Origin: Cyclospora cayetanensis
Lineage: Eukaryota; Apicomplexa; Conoidasida; Eucoccidiorida; Eimeriidae
Direction: 5' to 3'
DNA length: 64,000 nucleotides
NCBI RefSeq assembly: GCF_002999335.1
Contig: NW_020312121.1
Coordinates: 1 to 64,000, forward strand
Below, one piece after another: positions 50,143 to 62,324 of the stretch. Under the pieces are notes generated by a model, which ran no database searches, was not told the DNA's origin, and was given only the letters and a program-made list of their open reading frames with translations. Made by a program: the position numbers and the translations under genes. Numbering within the stretch: position 1 is the stretch's first letter; every line of letters starts with the position of its first letter.

Positions 50143-52691
50143 ATGAAGTTCCTCGTGGTTACAGGGGGAACTATGAGCGGATTAGGCAAGGGTACTACAA
50201 TAAGCAGCATTGGTAGGACGTCTGTATCACCCTTATCAACAAGAGTGAAGCCCCTATTTGCCCCTTCCACCCCATTGCCTTCCCCCCTCCCCCCCCCGAC
50301 GCTCCCTCCGAGTTGACCTCGCAGGGAACATAAAAGGCGGAGACATGAGAAACCCTTCTACCCGTAGAATGGGCGCGTGCTCCTCCTGACGAATAGCGAC
50401 GCAGACGGCCTTCGAGGGGCCCCCTACAGAACCTGCAATTGATCAGCATCTCCCCACCAAGTTTTCCTTCGTTCCACAATACAGAGAGAGTATGCTGTCA
50501 AGCAGCAGCAGCTTTTTTCTTCCGAGTGCGCGCATTTGTGTGGCTTTTTTCAGGTGTCGTACTGCGGGCTCACGGAGTGCGTATTTCTGCGATTAAAATT
50601 GACCCATACCTCAACGTGGACGCCGGGACCATGAGCCCGTATGAGCATGGGGAGTGCTACGTCTTAGACGATGGAGCAGAAGTTGACTTAGACTTGGGCA
50701 ACTATGAGCGGTTCTTGGGTGTGTCTCTCTGTGGGGAGCACAATGTAACGAGCGGCAAGGTGTACCAGCAAGTTATTGGGGGAGAGAGGGAAGGCGTCTA
50801 CTTGGGGAAGACTGTGCAGATGGTGCCACACGTGACAGACGCGGTGCAGCGTTGGATTCTCAAGGTGGCCTCCCGACCCGTGGATGACAGCAGGATGCCC
50901 CCAGACGTTTGCCTCATAGAAGTGGGGGGAACTGTTGGAGACATTGAGAGCGCAGTGTACCTGGAGGCCATCCAGCAGCTAAGCCGCAAAGTTGGGTTGC
51001 AGAACTTTTGTTTGGCGCACGTCTCTTATGTTCCTTTCATCGGGGAGCAGAAGACCAAGCCGACGCAGCATGGAGTCAAGGTGAATCTGAGACCCTCTGT
51101 CGACCTTCCAGCTGCACTGCCATTCCTGAAAAGGCTGCCTTTAGAGGTCGTGGGCTGTGGTAATGTTGCGGTTGCGTCATGCTGTTGGTGCTGATGCTGC
51201 AGGAGTTACGCGGCGCAGGGCTTGCCCCCGACTTTCTTTTCTGCCGGAGTGAACAGCCCCTGACGGAGGCCGCAAAACAAAAGATCTCGCTTTTTGCGCA
51301 AGTGCAGCCAGAGCACGTGAGTCTTAGGTCCCCCTTTTTACGATCTGCCACTCGCCCCATAATATATCCGCTTCTTACCCCCGCTATGCGTGCTGAGCTG
51401 TGTCTGTGTTAGGTTTTCTCGGTGCACAACTGCGAGAACATCTACAAAGTGCCACTCCTCCTGGAAGATCAGGAGCTCTCTACACGACTCATCCAGGTGG
51501 GTGCTAGGCCCCCGCTTAGCCCGTGGGATCAATATGGTGGATAGCTCTCATTATCGGTGTGCTGCATGTCTCGCTGTATATCTGTGACTGCGTGCATCCC
51601 TTGACCCTCCCGCCTACCGCTCTGTGCATCAGAGCCTCTGTCTCGAATTCCCTTGCTGCCTCCTTATTTTCTCACGAAGGAAGACCACTCTTTGCATGCT
51701 TTGGTGTCCTGCGTTATTTTCGACGTTCTTTTTTGTCTTGCTTCCCGCGCCGCAGCGCTTGGGCCTCGACTCCAAGGAGCTGCAAAGCCGTTCGTCTTCA
51801 GCTGTTTCCCTTGGCGGGTGGAGGATGATGGCCGAACGTCTGCTTATGGCCTCCCCAGGTTCCCCCAAGTCGGTGTGCATTGGCATTGTGGGCAAGTACA
51901 CGGGGCTGACGGATTCTTATTTGTCCGTACTGAAAGCCCTAGAGCACGCGGCCATGGAGGCGGGTTTGGGTTTAGCACTTAAATGGATAGAAAGTAGCAG
52001 TCTGGAGGACGAGAAGGGGGAGGGCTACGCCGATGCCTGGAAGGCGCTTAAGAGTGTAGACGGAGTGGTCTGCCCCGGAGGATTCGGAGATCGAGGAATC
52101 TGGGGCAAGGCACTCAGCGCGCAGCATTGCAGAGAAACTGCCAAGCCGTACCTTGGCATTTGCCTTGGCATGCAAACGGCGGTCATTGAGATAGCGCGCT
52201 CACTCTTGGGGCTGCGCGAGGCGGACTCAGAGGAGTTTAACCCGAACACCCCTCACCCCGTCGTCGTCTCCATGCCAGAGCACACAACGGGTAACAAGGG
52301 GAGCAGCATGAGGCTGGGCAAGCGGGCCACCATCATCAGGGACAAACACTCGCTCACTGCCAGGTTGTATGGTGGAGAGCCAGTTGTAGATGAGCGGCAC
52401 CGACACAGGTATGAGGTAAACCCACAGTATGTGCAGCAGATTGAGGCCAAGGGCCTTAAATTTGTGGGGCAAGACGAGAGGGGGCAGCGCATGGAGATTG
52501 CCGAGCTCCAGGATCATCCCTTCTTCATATGTACACAGTTCCACCCGGAATTCACCTCTCGCCCTCTTAGACCGTCACCTGTATTCCTGGGCCTCATTCT
52601 AGCCGCTGCGGGAACACTACAGGATCGCCTCAAGCAGAACGGGGGATTCCTCAGGCCAGGGAGTGCCTATGCCGAGCATATGCACAGCTAA
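50143..52691 (+). CDS. CTP synthase (glutamine-hydrolysing), 5 exons
   Basis: Makes CTP from UTP, ATP and glutamine, the last step of pyrimidine nucleotide synthesis. Phase-consistent exons: 50143-50212, 50554-51080, 51203-51316, 51413-51496, 51756-52691 (576 aa). The synthase domain opens with MKFLVVTGG and the nucleotide loop SGLGKG, followed by [19 protein letters not shown], and [11 protein letters not shown]. The C-terminal class I glutamine amidotransferase domain has [10 protein letters not shown], the nucleophile C401 in GICLGMQ, and the His/Glu pair H528/E530 in QFHPEF. The length is usual for eukaryotic CTP synthase. The start at 50143 is chosen because family members begin at this Met; 50065 is in frame and possible. 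Everything needed for activity appears present. Confidence 0.96.
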
Positions 52692-55600
52692 ATATTGCAG
52701 GAAAACCGCATGGGGTTCTTCCAATTGTGATCATAGAACCCACATTTTTCTCAACACGCGCCCTCCAGAGCTGACGGCGGTAGCTTTCAACTCAGCAGGA
52801 ACAGCAGCCCTGTAGCGAAGATGGCAAACAGACTGTGGTGCCACGCACCAGCCAGGCCCTGTATTGTCTCGGCGGCACTCGTAGATAGGGAATAATTAGG
52901 TGGCAGGGGTTCATTTGAGCAAAACTGGGAGGCTGGCGCGGGTTAGAGAGGGAGTGATGTCCCTTAAGTCATCGCTCTCCAACCAAGAACTGGTGCAACT
53001 TGGGCTGGCGCAGCCAGGTCTTGCTTTTGCTTTCGCATATAACTACGGATTCAGCAGCACTGGCGGCTACCCTCTGAGGAGAGCACCCTATTGGCAATAT
53101 TTGTATTGCTCGCGACACTGTAACAAGTGCACGCGCTCCAAATCTTCATGTCATGCTACCTGACTCTCACTTCTATTGGACTCATAAAGCTAGCAGGACG
53201 CAGATGCTGGATCAGGCACTCAGACGGAACTTTAGCAGCCATGAATTTCCTGCCGTAATTCACGCTGTGAATTAAGCTTTCGTAACGCTCTTCCTAGAGG
53301 ACTATCACCTCTTTTCCGTGTAGCCCCGGTCGTCGTACAACTGAGCAACAGGCAATACATCTTCTAGCGGAGCCCTAAGCTGAAATAGGCACTTTTGCCC
53401 TATCCAAAGGGCGCGTGCAGCTCTAAGCTAGATTCACCGAGACCTCATTTCTTTCGCAAAGAAATCTATTTGACTAGTCGTTCCATGAATGAGTGAATGC
53501 ATTCTTCGCTTAACTGCTTTCTTCCTTGAAGCAACCTGGTGCGTGGCGCGCCAGTAGCGGATGCAAGGAACTTCTCTAGAGGGCACGCTATAAGCCTCTG
53601 TGGTGGCTGCTTGTCAGTCTGGGCAAACGTTACGCCTGCTGGTCTGTCACGCGAAAGTAAAATTCTATGTGGAGGTGCCAGATGTTTAGCCCCTACAGCT
53701 TTCTACCTTTCTGGGCGTTTCTGCAATGTGTGCGGGTGTATATTTATAAGTCCGCAGAGGGCCAAGCTGCGCTATAGCACTTTACGCTGCACTGTATCGA
53801 ACGAAGAATTAGTTCGGGGCTGGATCTTCAGCTCGTCTATTCGTATTCTCTATACGTTGCTCTGCGTAACTGTGTACCACTATACTGCGTGACAGTATGT
53901 GCGATTGCTCGAGTGCTCACAGGAAGCAGCCACTGGCACCCCAGCTGGCTTATCTGTCATTAGGCACTGCCTCGGATTCAGGGGAAGGAAAGGGGAGAAC
54001 GCTCCTGGAAGGTACTGTAGATACCTCTACTAGCTTTTGCTGTGGGTTTTGGGCTGAAGCCCCGTATTACGGACGCCGTAAAACTGGGCTACAATATTCC
54101 AGTACTCCGACTTTTCTTTTGCGGTATCTCGGCTTGCTAGAAGCATGCTCATTTCTATTCCTGCTGCTCCGTGTGTCAAACTGATTCTCCACATTACACC
54201 TGTTCGCAAAAATAGTTCCTCCTTGAATGATCAATGTGTTGACTCCATATCGAGACCCTGTACCCAAAATACATCCAAACTACCATTCTTAATTAGTGTA
54301 TCTCCAACGTGGCTAGCTTTCTGCCTCCTGCCCTCTATTAGCACGATTTCTTCCTCGATGGTGAGGAACAGCCAGATTGCATAGTCGTTTCACCCCTCTG
54401 AGCTTCCCAAAGCTTCACACCCCGTTGCACATAGCCACGCGGCGTTCTTTTCTGTGACATAAAAACAAAACCACCCAGTCCGCATATTCACTTCCCTAAT
54501 GGGTATATATTGAGCATCATTAGCGAAGCAAAGTTTTTCTAGCTTGGCCCTTTACATCTGCTGCATGTCCTAGCAAGTCTTAGCAGCGTGGCTCCTGCAG
54601 CTATATGTTAGACAAGCTTGACCTCGCTTGCATAATAGAAGTCATATACAAGGGAAAATGAGAAATAGTAAGCAGAGAGAGCGCCTTTCGACAGGCGTTA
54701 TAACGAGACGCCTAGCCCCCAAGAACATTCAAACAAGAGCAGACTATAATGTCATCTCCTTCTCTCTACCTTTGCCCCTCACTCCACAGGAATCCAGACT
54801 AATGAAGGAAAGGCGAACACAGCTGCGAACATCTTGTGTACCTTATATAAGCTCCACCTTGCATCCGCACACACAGACATCGCATATAGCTACACATACA
54901 TTCTCATCGTTTAGCTTTGATGGCCTCAGTCAACAACAAGTGGGCTCTGAGAGCCGCTGACTCCTACAGACGGTAGATTAAAATTCAGGTAGATTCTAAA
55001 TATAGGGTTGAATCTGCCAGTGCTACTTCGGTAGACACGGGGAGCGGCTCGATTCCGGCATGGGCCCGTCTGGTTCTCTTCCATGTTTTGCCCAGAACGA
55101 AACGAATCTACATGAAATTTGCTGAACATGCCAAAAACTCAAGGGAGACGTAAATTTTTGGCACATTCTGAGGCGATGCAAGCATGTACAATCGATCAAT
55201 CTTGCTTGACTGTAAGAGACTGCAATGCAGCATCTCAAGCAAGGGCTGTCTCCTCGGGTGGACGCAGACCAGACGAAGTGCTGCTATGGGAGGTATTGAG
55301 TGAAATATAACAGGAAAAATATGTGATTCCGGATATATGCAGGAGGAGTATCCGTAAAACTGTGACCAGTATATTCACTATTGTCGGTTTGCCCGCCGTC
55401 GGCGTTGGACTGACGGATGGAGGTGCGCAGACCGCTGGGAAGGTCCCCTAGTACGCCTCACCCAGTGTTGAACCCGCCCACCGTATTATTTTATTTTTGA
55501 AGAGAACATAAATAGTGTCATTCTGCCCCTAAAATTAGTACGGGCTTATCTGTTGGGGAAGGCAGAAGGAAGGCAGTTGCCCTGCTCACTGGACCATGAT

Positions 55601-55900
55601 AGCTAAATGCGCTTAAAAGGCCCTTCCCTTCTACACCGAACTCCCGTTGCCAGAGGCAGTAAGCTTCAGACTTGGGTGACTCTATCTTACCGCTTGTATC
55701 CCTTACTCTTTTGTGTTTACTTTTCCTCAGCATTCTAACTGAACTACCCAAGGCTCTTAGTCCTTCGTGCGCCTCTCCATATCGCGTAGCGTGTTTAAAG
55801 CCTGGGATTTTGCAGCTTGTGTATCTTTTTATTTGCTGCTTTTTGGTTCCTATTAGCTTAAGCTTATTCTCATCATTAACAACTGCCCAAACTGCTGACA
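52692..55900. other. 3.2-kb repeat-poor intergenic region, nothing resolved
   Basis: Between CTP synthase and the NTPase gene. Short open frames on both strands (for example 52900-53163, 53539-53892, 53897-54184 on plus) have no known domain, no signal peptide I trust and no partner exons. No strong simple repeats occur. Confidence 0.5.
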
Positions 55901-58642
55901 ATGCGGACCCGTGTGAGGAGAAAGTGGCCCCATCGTCTGGCCTTCAACTTGGTTTTCTTCGTTGCACTGACATCTTTGTGGCCCGACGTGGCTGAGAGTC
56001 TACGGTTGACATCGCAGCACCAGTGGGGAACGGAGGGGTCCCTCCAGAGGGCACAAGATGCCCCACCAAAGAGTCAACTGTCCCCCGATGCTGGCTTGTT
56101 AAACAAGAGCCCAAGACATGCAACAGCGGAAGCCAACGAGGAACAGACAAATGCCGAGGGTATATCAAGTTCCGCCCAAAATCCTCCTCTTCAAGGTTCT
56201 CAGGCGTTGAATGCCTTAACACTAAACCCCCAAGACCCACATGCATCTGCGGACACTCGGAACGTCCTTGCGCTTGCATCGGCACTCAGCAGCCACCATC
56301 ACAGCAGATCTATGCAGGTGTGCAATAGCCCCAAATCCGAAGGTAAGCATACCGTTACCTTGACCCGTTAGTCTCGATTCCCTCCCCATCTCTTTTGGTG
56401 CTTCGCGTATTTCACTCTCATGCGCGGATTAGGCATCCCCAGCATAGCAGAGAAAGTAGGTGCACACCTACTAGCTAGTGTTGTTCAGCAGATTCGGGCG
56501 GCTATTTGGCAAAACTCTCCATTTTCCAAGCTTCGCGGATCAGTTAGTTGGCCCAAGGCCACTGGTGCAAAGACGTGTCTCTACACAGCGCCAATATCTT
56601 AGTTTGGGCATGCTTGAGTACCGTTTATTACTGTTCCCCCGTATATCCTCAAAGTTTTAATGCATCTAACTTCTGCCATCTGCTCATAGTTGCATCCCCA
56701 GCTTCTCGGCGCCGTTTTCTAAGTGCGAGTCCTGCCGACTTCATTTTCGTGGCTGAGTAGGTGTGTGTCCGTGTGTTTGTTTCCAGCAGAGCCATCCGAG
56801 TTAACGGAACTGATGACGGCAGGTCGTCAGTGCCGGAACTCGCGTAACCCAGTTCTTGTAATTGATGGGGGCAGCACCGGCACGAGGGGGACCCTGGTTA
56901 GGGTAGAGGCAGAAAGCTGTCCTCGTCTTGGCAGGAAGGTGTTGCCTGATAGTATTACCTTTTTAGAAGAAGGAACTAAATTCATTGGCTTGCGTCAGCT
57001 TATGGAAAAATGGTTGGATGAGAACGCGGGGCCGGACTGGGCCTCCAAACCTTACGACGCGAAAGCCTTACTGTCAAAGTACCCCAGCATGCTAGAAGCA
57101 GGGAAAACCCTTGTGCATCAGATCCTAAACAATGCAGTAGACCTAATTCACAAGCACCTAACACCTTATGAACAAGAGGAGGCGAAGACTGTTGGGGTCC
57201 CAGTCCTCTTTTTCAGCACTGCTGGGGTTAGAGACACTCACGACTGGTACAGGCGAGGTCTCTTCGCTGCGTTCATGGAGGCAATCAACAGTTTTAGCGG
57301 GGAGCACGAGATCGTCTTCTTTACTAACGAGGACTGGACGCGTCCCATTCCAGGGCTGGAGGAGGGTATGCTGGCCTTTATCGCTACCAATCAGCTTCTG
57401 GGGAATTTTTCCATAGCAAAGGACCTTAAGCAAGCTATGGAAAAAGCGAAAACAGTCGACGAAAGGAAGGTACTAGAGAGGGACATGAGGCAAAGCCTCA
57501 CTAGCATCATCGAAGTGGGAGGAGCTTCGGCTCAAGTTGTCTTTCCAGTGTACGCTGTGGGCAGCAGCCCCTCTTTTGTGAATACCACAAACCTCACTGG
57601 AGCTGGTTATCTAAGCGACGATTACCCCAGTCTGGATATTATGTCAACCTCCTATATGCAACTTGGAGCCACCAGCGCTACTGGAGTCTTCTACAAGTCC
57701 TTTTGTAGCAACCCAGCCAACCTCAACGAAAACGTATGTCTGAATCCCTGCCTACCTAAGGGATATATCCAGGATTGTTCTACTGGTGACGTTACCATTT
57801 CTTCAACGGGAGAGGTCTCTGTAGCGAAAGGCGTGCAGAATCAGCGCGTCAAACCAGCAGCGTACTATTGCACATCATCCAATGACGAGATAGCCAAGAA
57901 GGCTCTTAACCGCCTCTCGTGTCTCGCAGCGGGTATCGACCCTGAACAACCCCTTGAGGAACGGCTGAGCATTCAGAATTGCATGCGCATGGAAGGCACC
58001 GGAGACTTTGAAGCTTGCGCTGCAGCTGTCAATAGCATCCTCTTAGACCCTCCTCTGCCCCTGCCCGCCAATCAAGAGGCTTCTTACACAGGGTTCGACA
58101 CTTTGGCCCAGATCTTTGATTTTATGTCCACAGAGTCACCAGTCGTGGTTACCGGGAGGGCTCTGGTGTTTCCTGTGAGAGATTTGCAAGCGGTAGGCCT
58201 CCTGGGGAAAAACTTCAAAGGAAATCCCTGCGAATTAAGCAAAGCAGCTGTTCAATACTGTGCAGCCCCTGTTGTTAAGGCGAGTTCTGGGAGCCTTGTG
58301 CGCCAGGTGACAGTAGGGGACAGCATTCAGGAGGTGGACGTGACAAGCTTAAATGTAGAAAACTGCTTCAAGCTCGGATTAAGTCATGGATTACTCACTC
58401 TCCTCAACAAAAACAAAGTGCACCCCTCTAAAATCACCTTCGCCCTAGACATAGAAGACCCCAAGACTGGACAGAAGGTTGGAGAGTACGGGTGGCCTCC
58501 CGGAGCTATTCTTAGGGAGGTTCTCAACGTTCGAACCTGGGCCACTTATGCCTATGAACTTGGCAAAAACCACACAGTCCGCGATAGGTGGAATGCATTG
58601 CATGCAAACAATGACCAGGCCACGGAGCCCACAAAGTCATAA
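55901..58642 (+). CDS. Secreted nucleoside-triphosphatase (GDA1/CD39 apyrase family), 2 exons
   Basis: Hydrolyses nucleoside tri- and/or diphosphates. It is related to the Toxoplasma dense-granule NTPases released into the parasitophorous vacuole. Exons 55901-56342 and 56787-58642, phase 1 (765 aa). Exon 1 gives a signal peptide (hydrophobic core FNLVFFVALTSLW) and a variable Ser/Gln-rich region. Exon 2 carries the apyrase conserved regions: IDGGSTGTRG (from about residue 173), FFSTAGVRD (about 289), LEEGMLAFIATNQLLG with the catalytic-type Glu, IEVGGASAQ (about 389), and EYGWPPG near the C-terminus. Several Cys pairs (for example NVCLNPCLP) recall the dithiol-sensitive Toxoplasma enzymes. 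No C-terminal membrane helix is seen, which fits a soluble secreted enzyme. It is longer than Toxoplasma NTPases because of the N-terminal region. Confidence 0.92.
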
Positions 58643-60675
58643 GGAGTGCGTTTCGTGCTGGCAACAATTTAGACACCAGCGGAAGTACCTTCACTCGATC
58701 ACGCAGACAGGCAGCACGTGAAATCGAGTGAAATAAAGACCAGTTACCACATATTCCACCGAATATTTCGTTATGCTTACGCAAGGAGCTGTATCAGAAA
58801 TGAGCAACAAGACCTCATGCGCGATTAGATTGGATAGGAATGTACTTCCACGGCAATGCGGTGTGGTCCGCGCGTGGTCACCACCTGGTTCCTACGTTGG
58901 CGTCGTCTACTTGGCTTCTTCACTATCCAAGGTATGGAGGCAGACTTCCGAAGGCCGTTACACTGAAGACGGCTTCCAGCATCTCGGTAATGCAGACCAG
59001 GAATACCACCGTGCAATGCGTTTTTACGGATGGCGTACTATGATCCAGCCCGCACAGCAACGCGCTAGGTCGTGGGCCCGGGTAAAAGTAAGTAGCATAA
59101 AGATACAACTAAAGTATGCTACATTTCAAACGGCGGGGGCCGAGGGATGAGTACATCGGGTGAGCCGTCGGCTTGAATTCCGTTTTTGAGAAAATATTTG
59201 TGCTCAAGAGTCCTTAGGGTGCAACTTTTTCCTGGGCATTTCGCCGCACTGGTGTAGCTGGCAGAGCCACACCTAGGAACTTTTCGGTATACAAGCAATA
59301 AATATTCAATGAAGTATTAGTTGAAGATTTTCTATTTGGTTGGGTGGTCTGTATATCACTCATAGTATAGAATGCTGCTAGCTCGCTACAGTAAGACGTA
59401 ATGTTGTACGCTGCATGAAATGCGCAACAAGCTGAGACTGCTCAGAGTGTTTAAACATTGCAGCTCTGCGCATACTGCCTGTCTCTCTTCTATCGTGTCG
59501 GGAACTCTGATTTACGAGTGGCGGAAGAAGAGGGGAAACATTTCGGAATCAAGGTTGATATCAACTTTGCATTTAGTCTGGAGCTCAGTGTCTCTCCACG
59601 TGCATTGAATAAAATTGTTATGTCAAGACCCTAAGGGGGTCGATTACCAAGACTTAAGCCTCTTTTAAAGGACTTTCGCATACCACAGTGCTTAGATCAC
59701 GGGGGAGAAACGGTAGGTGGGCTGCACTTTGAAAATCTCTTGGGATACTGAGCACGCACCAAGCTGCACACAACAACTTGGTGCATAGGCCCACAGCCTT
59801 TCCCTGTTGGATCAAGGCTGCTGTGTGAAGAATCGAATAAAAGAACTGCTGACGAGTGCAGCCAACGCCTCAATAAGTTTTGGTCGAACGCAGCCAGTGC
59901 AGTAAAACATGCAGTTACTTGCATCCGATGTAGCCAAACTCTCTGGAAAGCTCGCAAACTATTAAACTTGGTCATATCCTTTCCTTGGCAAAATATCACA
60001 GAGCTACCTGATTGGGGCTGGTGTTGTTTGTTCTTTCGGTGCTACACAGGGCCTCATCCATTTGAATAAATGGCAAGAGCCTGCAATAACCATCGATAAA
60101 CCCACAAGAAAGAGATTCTGGGATATCACGCAATTCGCGTTTTTTCTTTGATGAATTTTTTCCAAACTGCAGTGCAAGACAGTGGATCTCATTGACTACA
60201 AAGTAGCTCAGGATGGTTGAGGGCTGGGTGCTCCAGTCGCTCCCCCATCGAATGAGCGATGCGATTGCCCATGATGTGACCCACTCCATGAAACCCTCAT
60301 CCATAGAAATTTGAGAAAGATATTCTAGTCTTAATAGCTTTGGGTGAACGAAGTTGTGCATATTTAGCATAGGGTTTCCATGACAGCTCTCGCTTGGTAG
60401 CGGGGTACTTGCCAACCCCACTGGGAAGTAATATTCAGTTTGTAATCCTCATCTCCGATCACTTCCGTTCCAGTGCGTTGTTATTATTTAAAATACCTAT
60501 TTCTTATGCGGAACTTCACGGCGGCATACAGGCGAACAGCACAAGGCTTTTTCAGGATTGGGATGCCATTGGCAAGCGCGTCTGGTATGATCAGCTCGGC
60601 CATTTAGGATATAGAGGTTGCAGTACAATCATCTTTCCTCGCACCACACAAAATCGGGCTCAGAATCCAGCAGCC
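58643..60675. other. Intergenic region between NTPase and Sec14-like genes
   Basis: About 2 kb. Open frames at 58773-59150 (+) and 60004-60421 (-, 141 codons) have no recognisable domain. The minus-strand one has ordinary composition and could be real or an old mobile-element fragment. No splice-consistent partners were found. Confidence 0.45.
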
Positions 60676-61671
60676 ATGAAAGACAGCGGGAGACGCCTGC
60701 TGTGGTTGTTCGCACTAGCTCTCGTGGCACTCCCCCCAGCCTATTGCTCCACAGGCGTAAAAGATGACACGCCTAATGATTTGGCTTCTGCAAATACCAA
60801 TGGGCCAATAGTAAAGGGCAAGGAGAGTGAGGTTGCTGAAATTCTTGCCAGCCCGCCGGCATGCTTCCCTGAGTTGATAAGTGCTGTGCCATTCAGCATA
60901 TACGGGGTAGACAAACACGGAAACCATGTAATTTTCCTCGAAGTAAGTCCTTAAATGCAGCCCTTCAGATAGTCTTTGTCTTCGTAGTTCGTAGGAGGGG
61001 TGTGTGGGCCCTTGCTCTGAGTTACAAGTGCGTGTAGTAGCCGGCGCCATGAAGGCAACGGGGGTATTTTGCACCGGAATGTATAGTTTGTGAGGCGCAT
61101 GCCTGCGGGAAGGGGCTTGCAGTACGATTCGGTGTGCATGAGTGCCTTCATGCCTCTGCAGGGCAGATCAATTAACTGGGAGGTGGTGAGCAGCAAAAAA
61201 TCACATGACCTTGTTGACTACGTTAAGTACTTGGCGTTGTTCTTCTGGGTCAATGTCGACAAGCGGGCAAACAGTGCCCTCACAGTTGTTGTGGATACTA
61301 ATGGATTTACACTACGCAAAGTGTTGAACGGGAGCGTCAAGGCGGTCCTCGATGCGCTGGTTTCAGGCCTCGAGTCCACCGTTCAGTATGTGGGTGAGAG
61401 GCCAGGCCATGTCTTCCTTCTCAACTCTCCCGCGTATCTCTCCCCCCTCATCAGCCTTCTTTCTGGCCTGGTACATCCAAAAGTGCAGCTCGTGTCCGTG
61501 AGCAGCAGAAAGAAATGGGAGGTCTTGCTACAGGATCACGTTGGCGCGTCATTCCTACCAGTTGAGTACGGAGGCCTGAAAGCAAAGACTTTGATGGATT
61601 CGCCCTTTGTCAAGTCTATTGACCAAGAGGTTAGAAGGATCCTGGAGAGTAAAACCGCTGTTAAGTTGTAA
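60676..61671 (+). CDS. Signal-peptide-bearing CRAL-TRIO/Sec14-like protein, 2 exons
   Basis: Exons 60676-60942 and 61162-61671, phase 0 (258 aa). The first residues form a classic signal peptide (LLWLFALALVALPPAYC). The mature part resembles a CRAL-TRIO lipid-binding fold: an entry segment (SIYGVDKHGNHVIFLE), the beta-strand TVVVDTNGFTL, a helix leading to RPGHVFLLNSPAYLSPLISLL, then HPKVQLVSV and a late LPVEYGG corresponding to the family's LPxEYGG. Such domains carry phosphoinositides or other lipids, usually in the cytosol, so a secretory signal is unusual. The N-terminal CRAL-TRIO helical subdomain seems short. The frame stays open upstream to 60394, but the ATG at 60676 places the signal peptide at the N-terminus. 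Confidence 0.8.
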
Positions 61672-62324
61672 TTTTGTTGACCACATTCCGCGAATGGAGT
61701 GCATGGTAGTCTTAAAGGGGTAGGTGGCGTTATGTCTAGCGTCTGTGACTTGTCAAATAAGGGCCCCCTGCCCCCTATGACCTGCAGATTATCCCCACAC
61801 ATTTAAAACTCCTGAAAGGAAGTTATCCTAGGGGGTGGCAATGCACTGCACAATAATATTTCTTTTCGTTCTAACGCTCTAATCTGCAACTGGTGGCGCA
61901 AATTGGGTTGTTCCAAACGCGCGCTTCTTGCATCTCCCCAGGTTTCATCAGCATCCTTTGGAACTAACATGCAGCTGTTAGACATGATTTGGACGTCTGA
62001 CTCGATATCAATTTGAATTGTTTGCCAAGCGAGCATTGTTAGCCCAGCTTCTTTAATTGGGGAGTCTACTTAGGTGAATACGATAGCCAAGAGGTGAGGG
62101 GGAGAAAAATTGTCGCAGACACCCTGTTGAACGACCCAGCCAATGCATCTGTAGCACGCCTCTGCCCCAATTTCTAGGGTTTGAACATTTTAGAACGCAG
62201 CTGCGCCCTATGCAGTTTTGACTTTAGAGTTCAGCAAGGGGCAAATATGGGTGTTCCGAGAGCCTCCGTCAGAAAATGACTGAGGATTGTGGGCAGCTGA
62301 ATAGTGCCATAGGAGCATTTATAG
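61672..62324. other. Convergent intergenic region, nothing resolved
   Basis: About 650 bases between the stop codons of the Sec14-like gene (+) and the glycosidase-like gene (-). Small frames such as 61803-62036 (-) show no domain. It presumably carries two 3' ends. Confidence 0.55.

Noticed and set aside
59697..60421. Minus-strand frames considered as a third retroelement relic
   Set aside because: Only vague similarity to an RT/RNase H linker, with no catalytic motif. A 141-codon frame alone is weak evidence.
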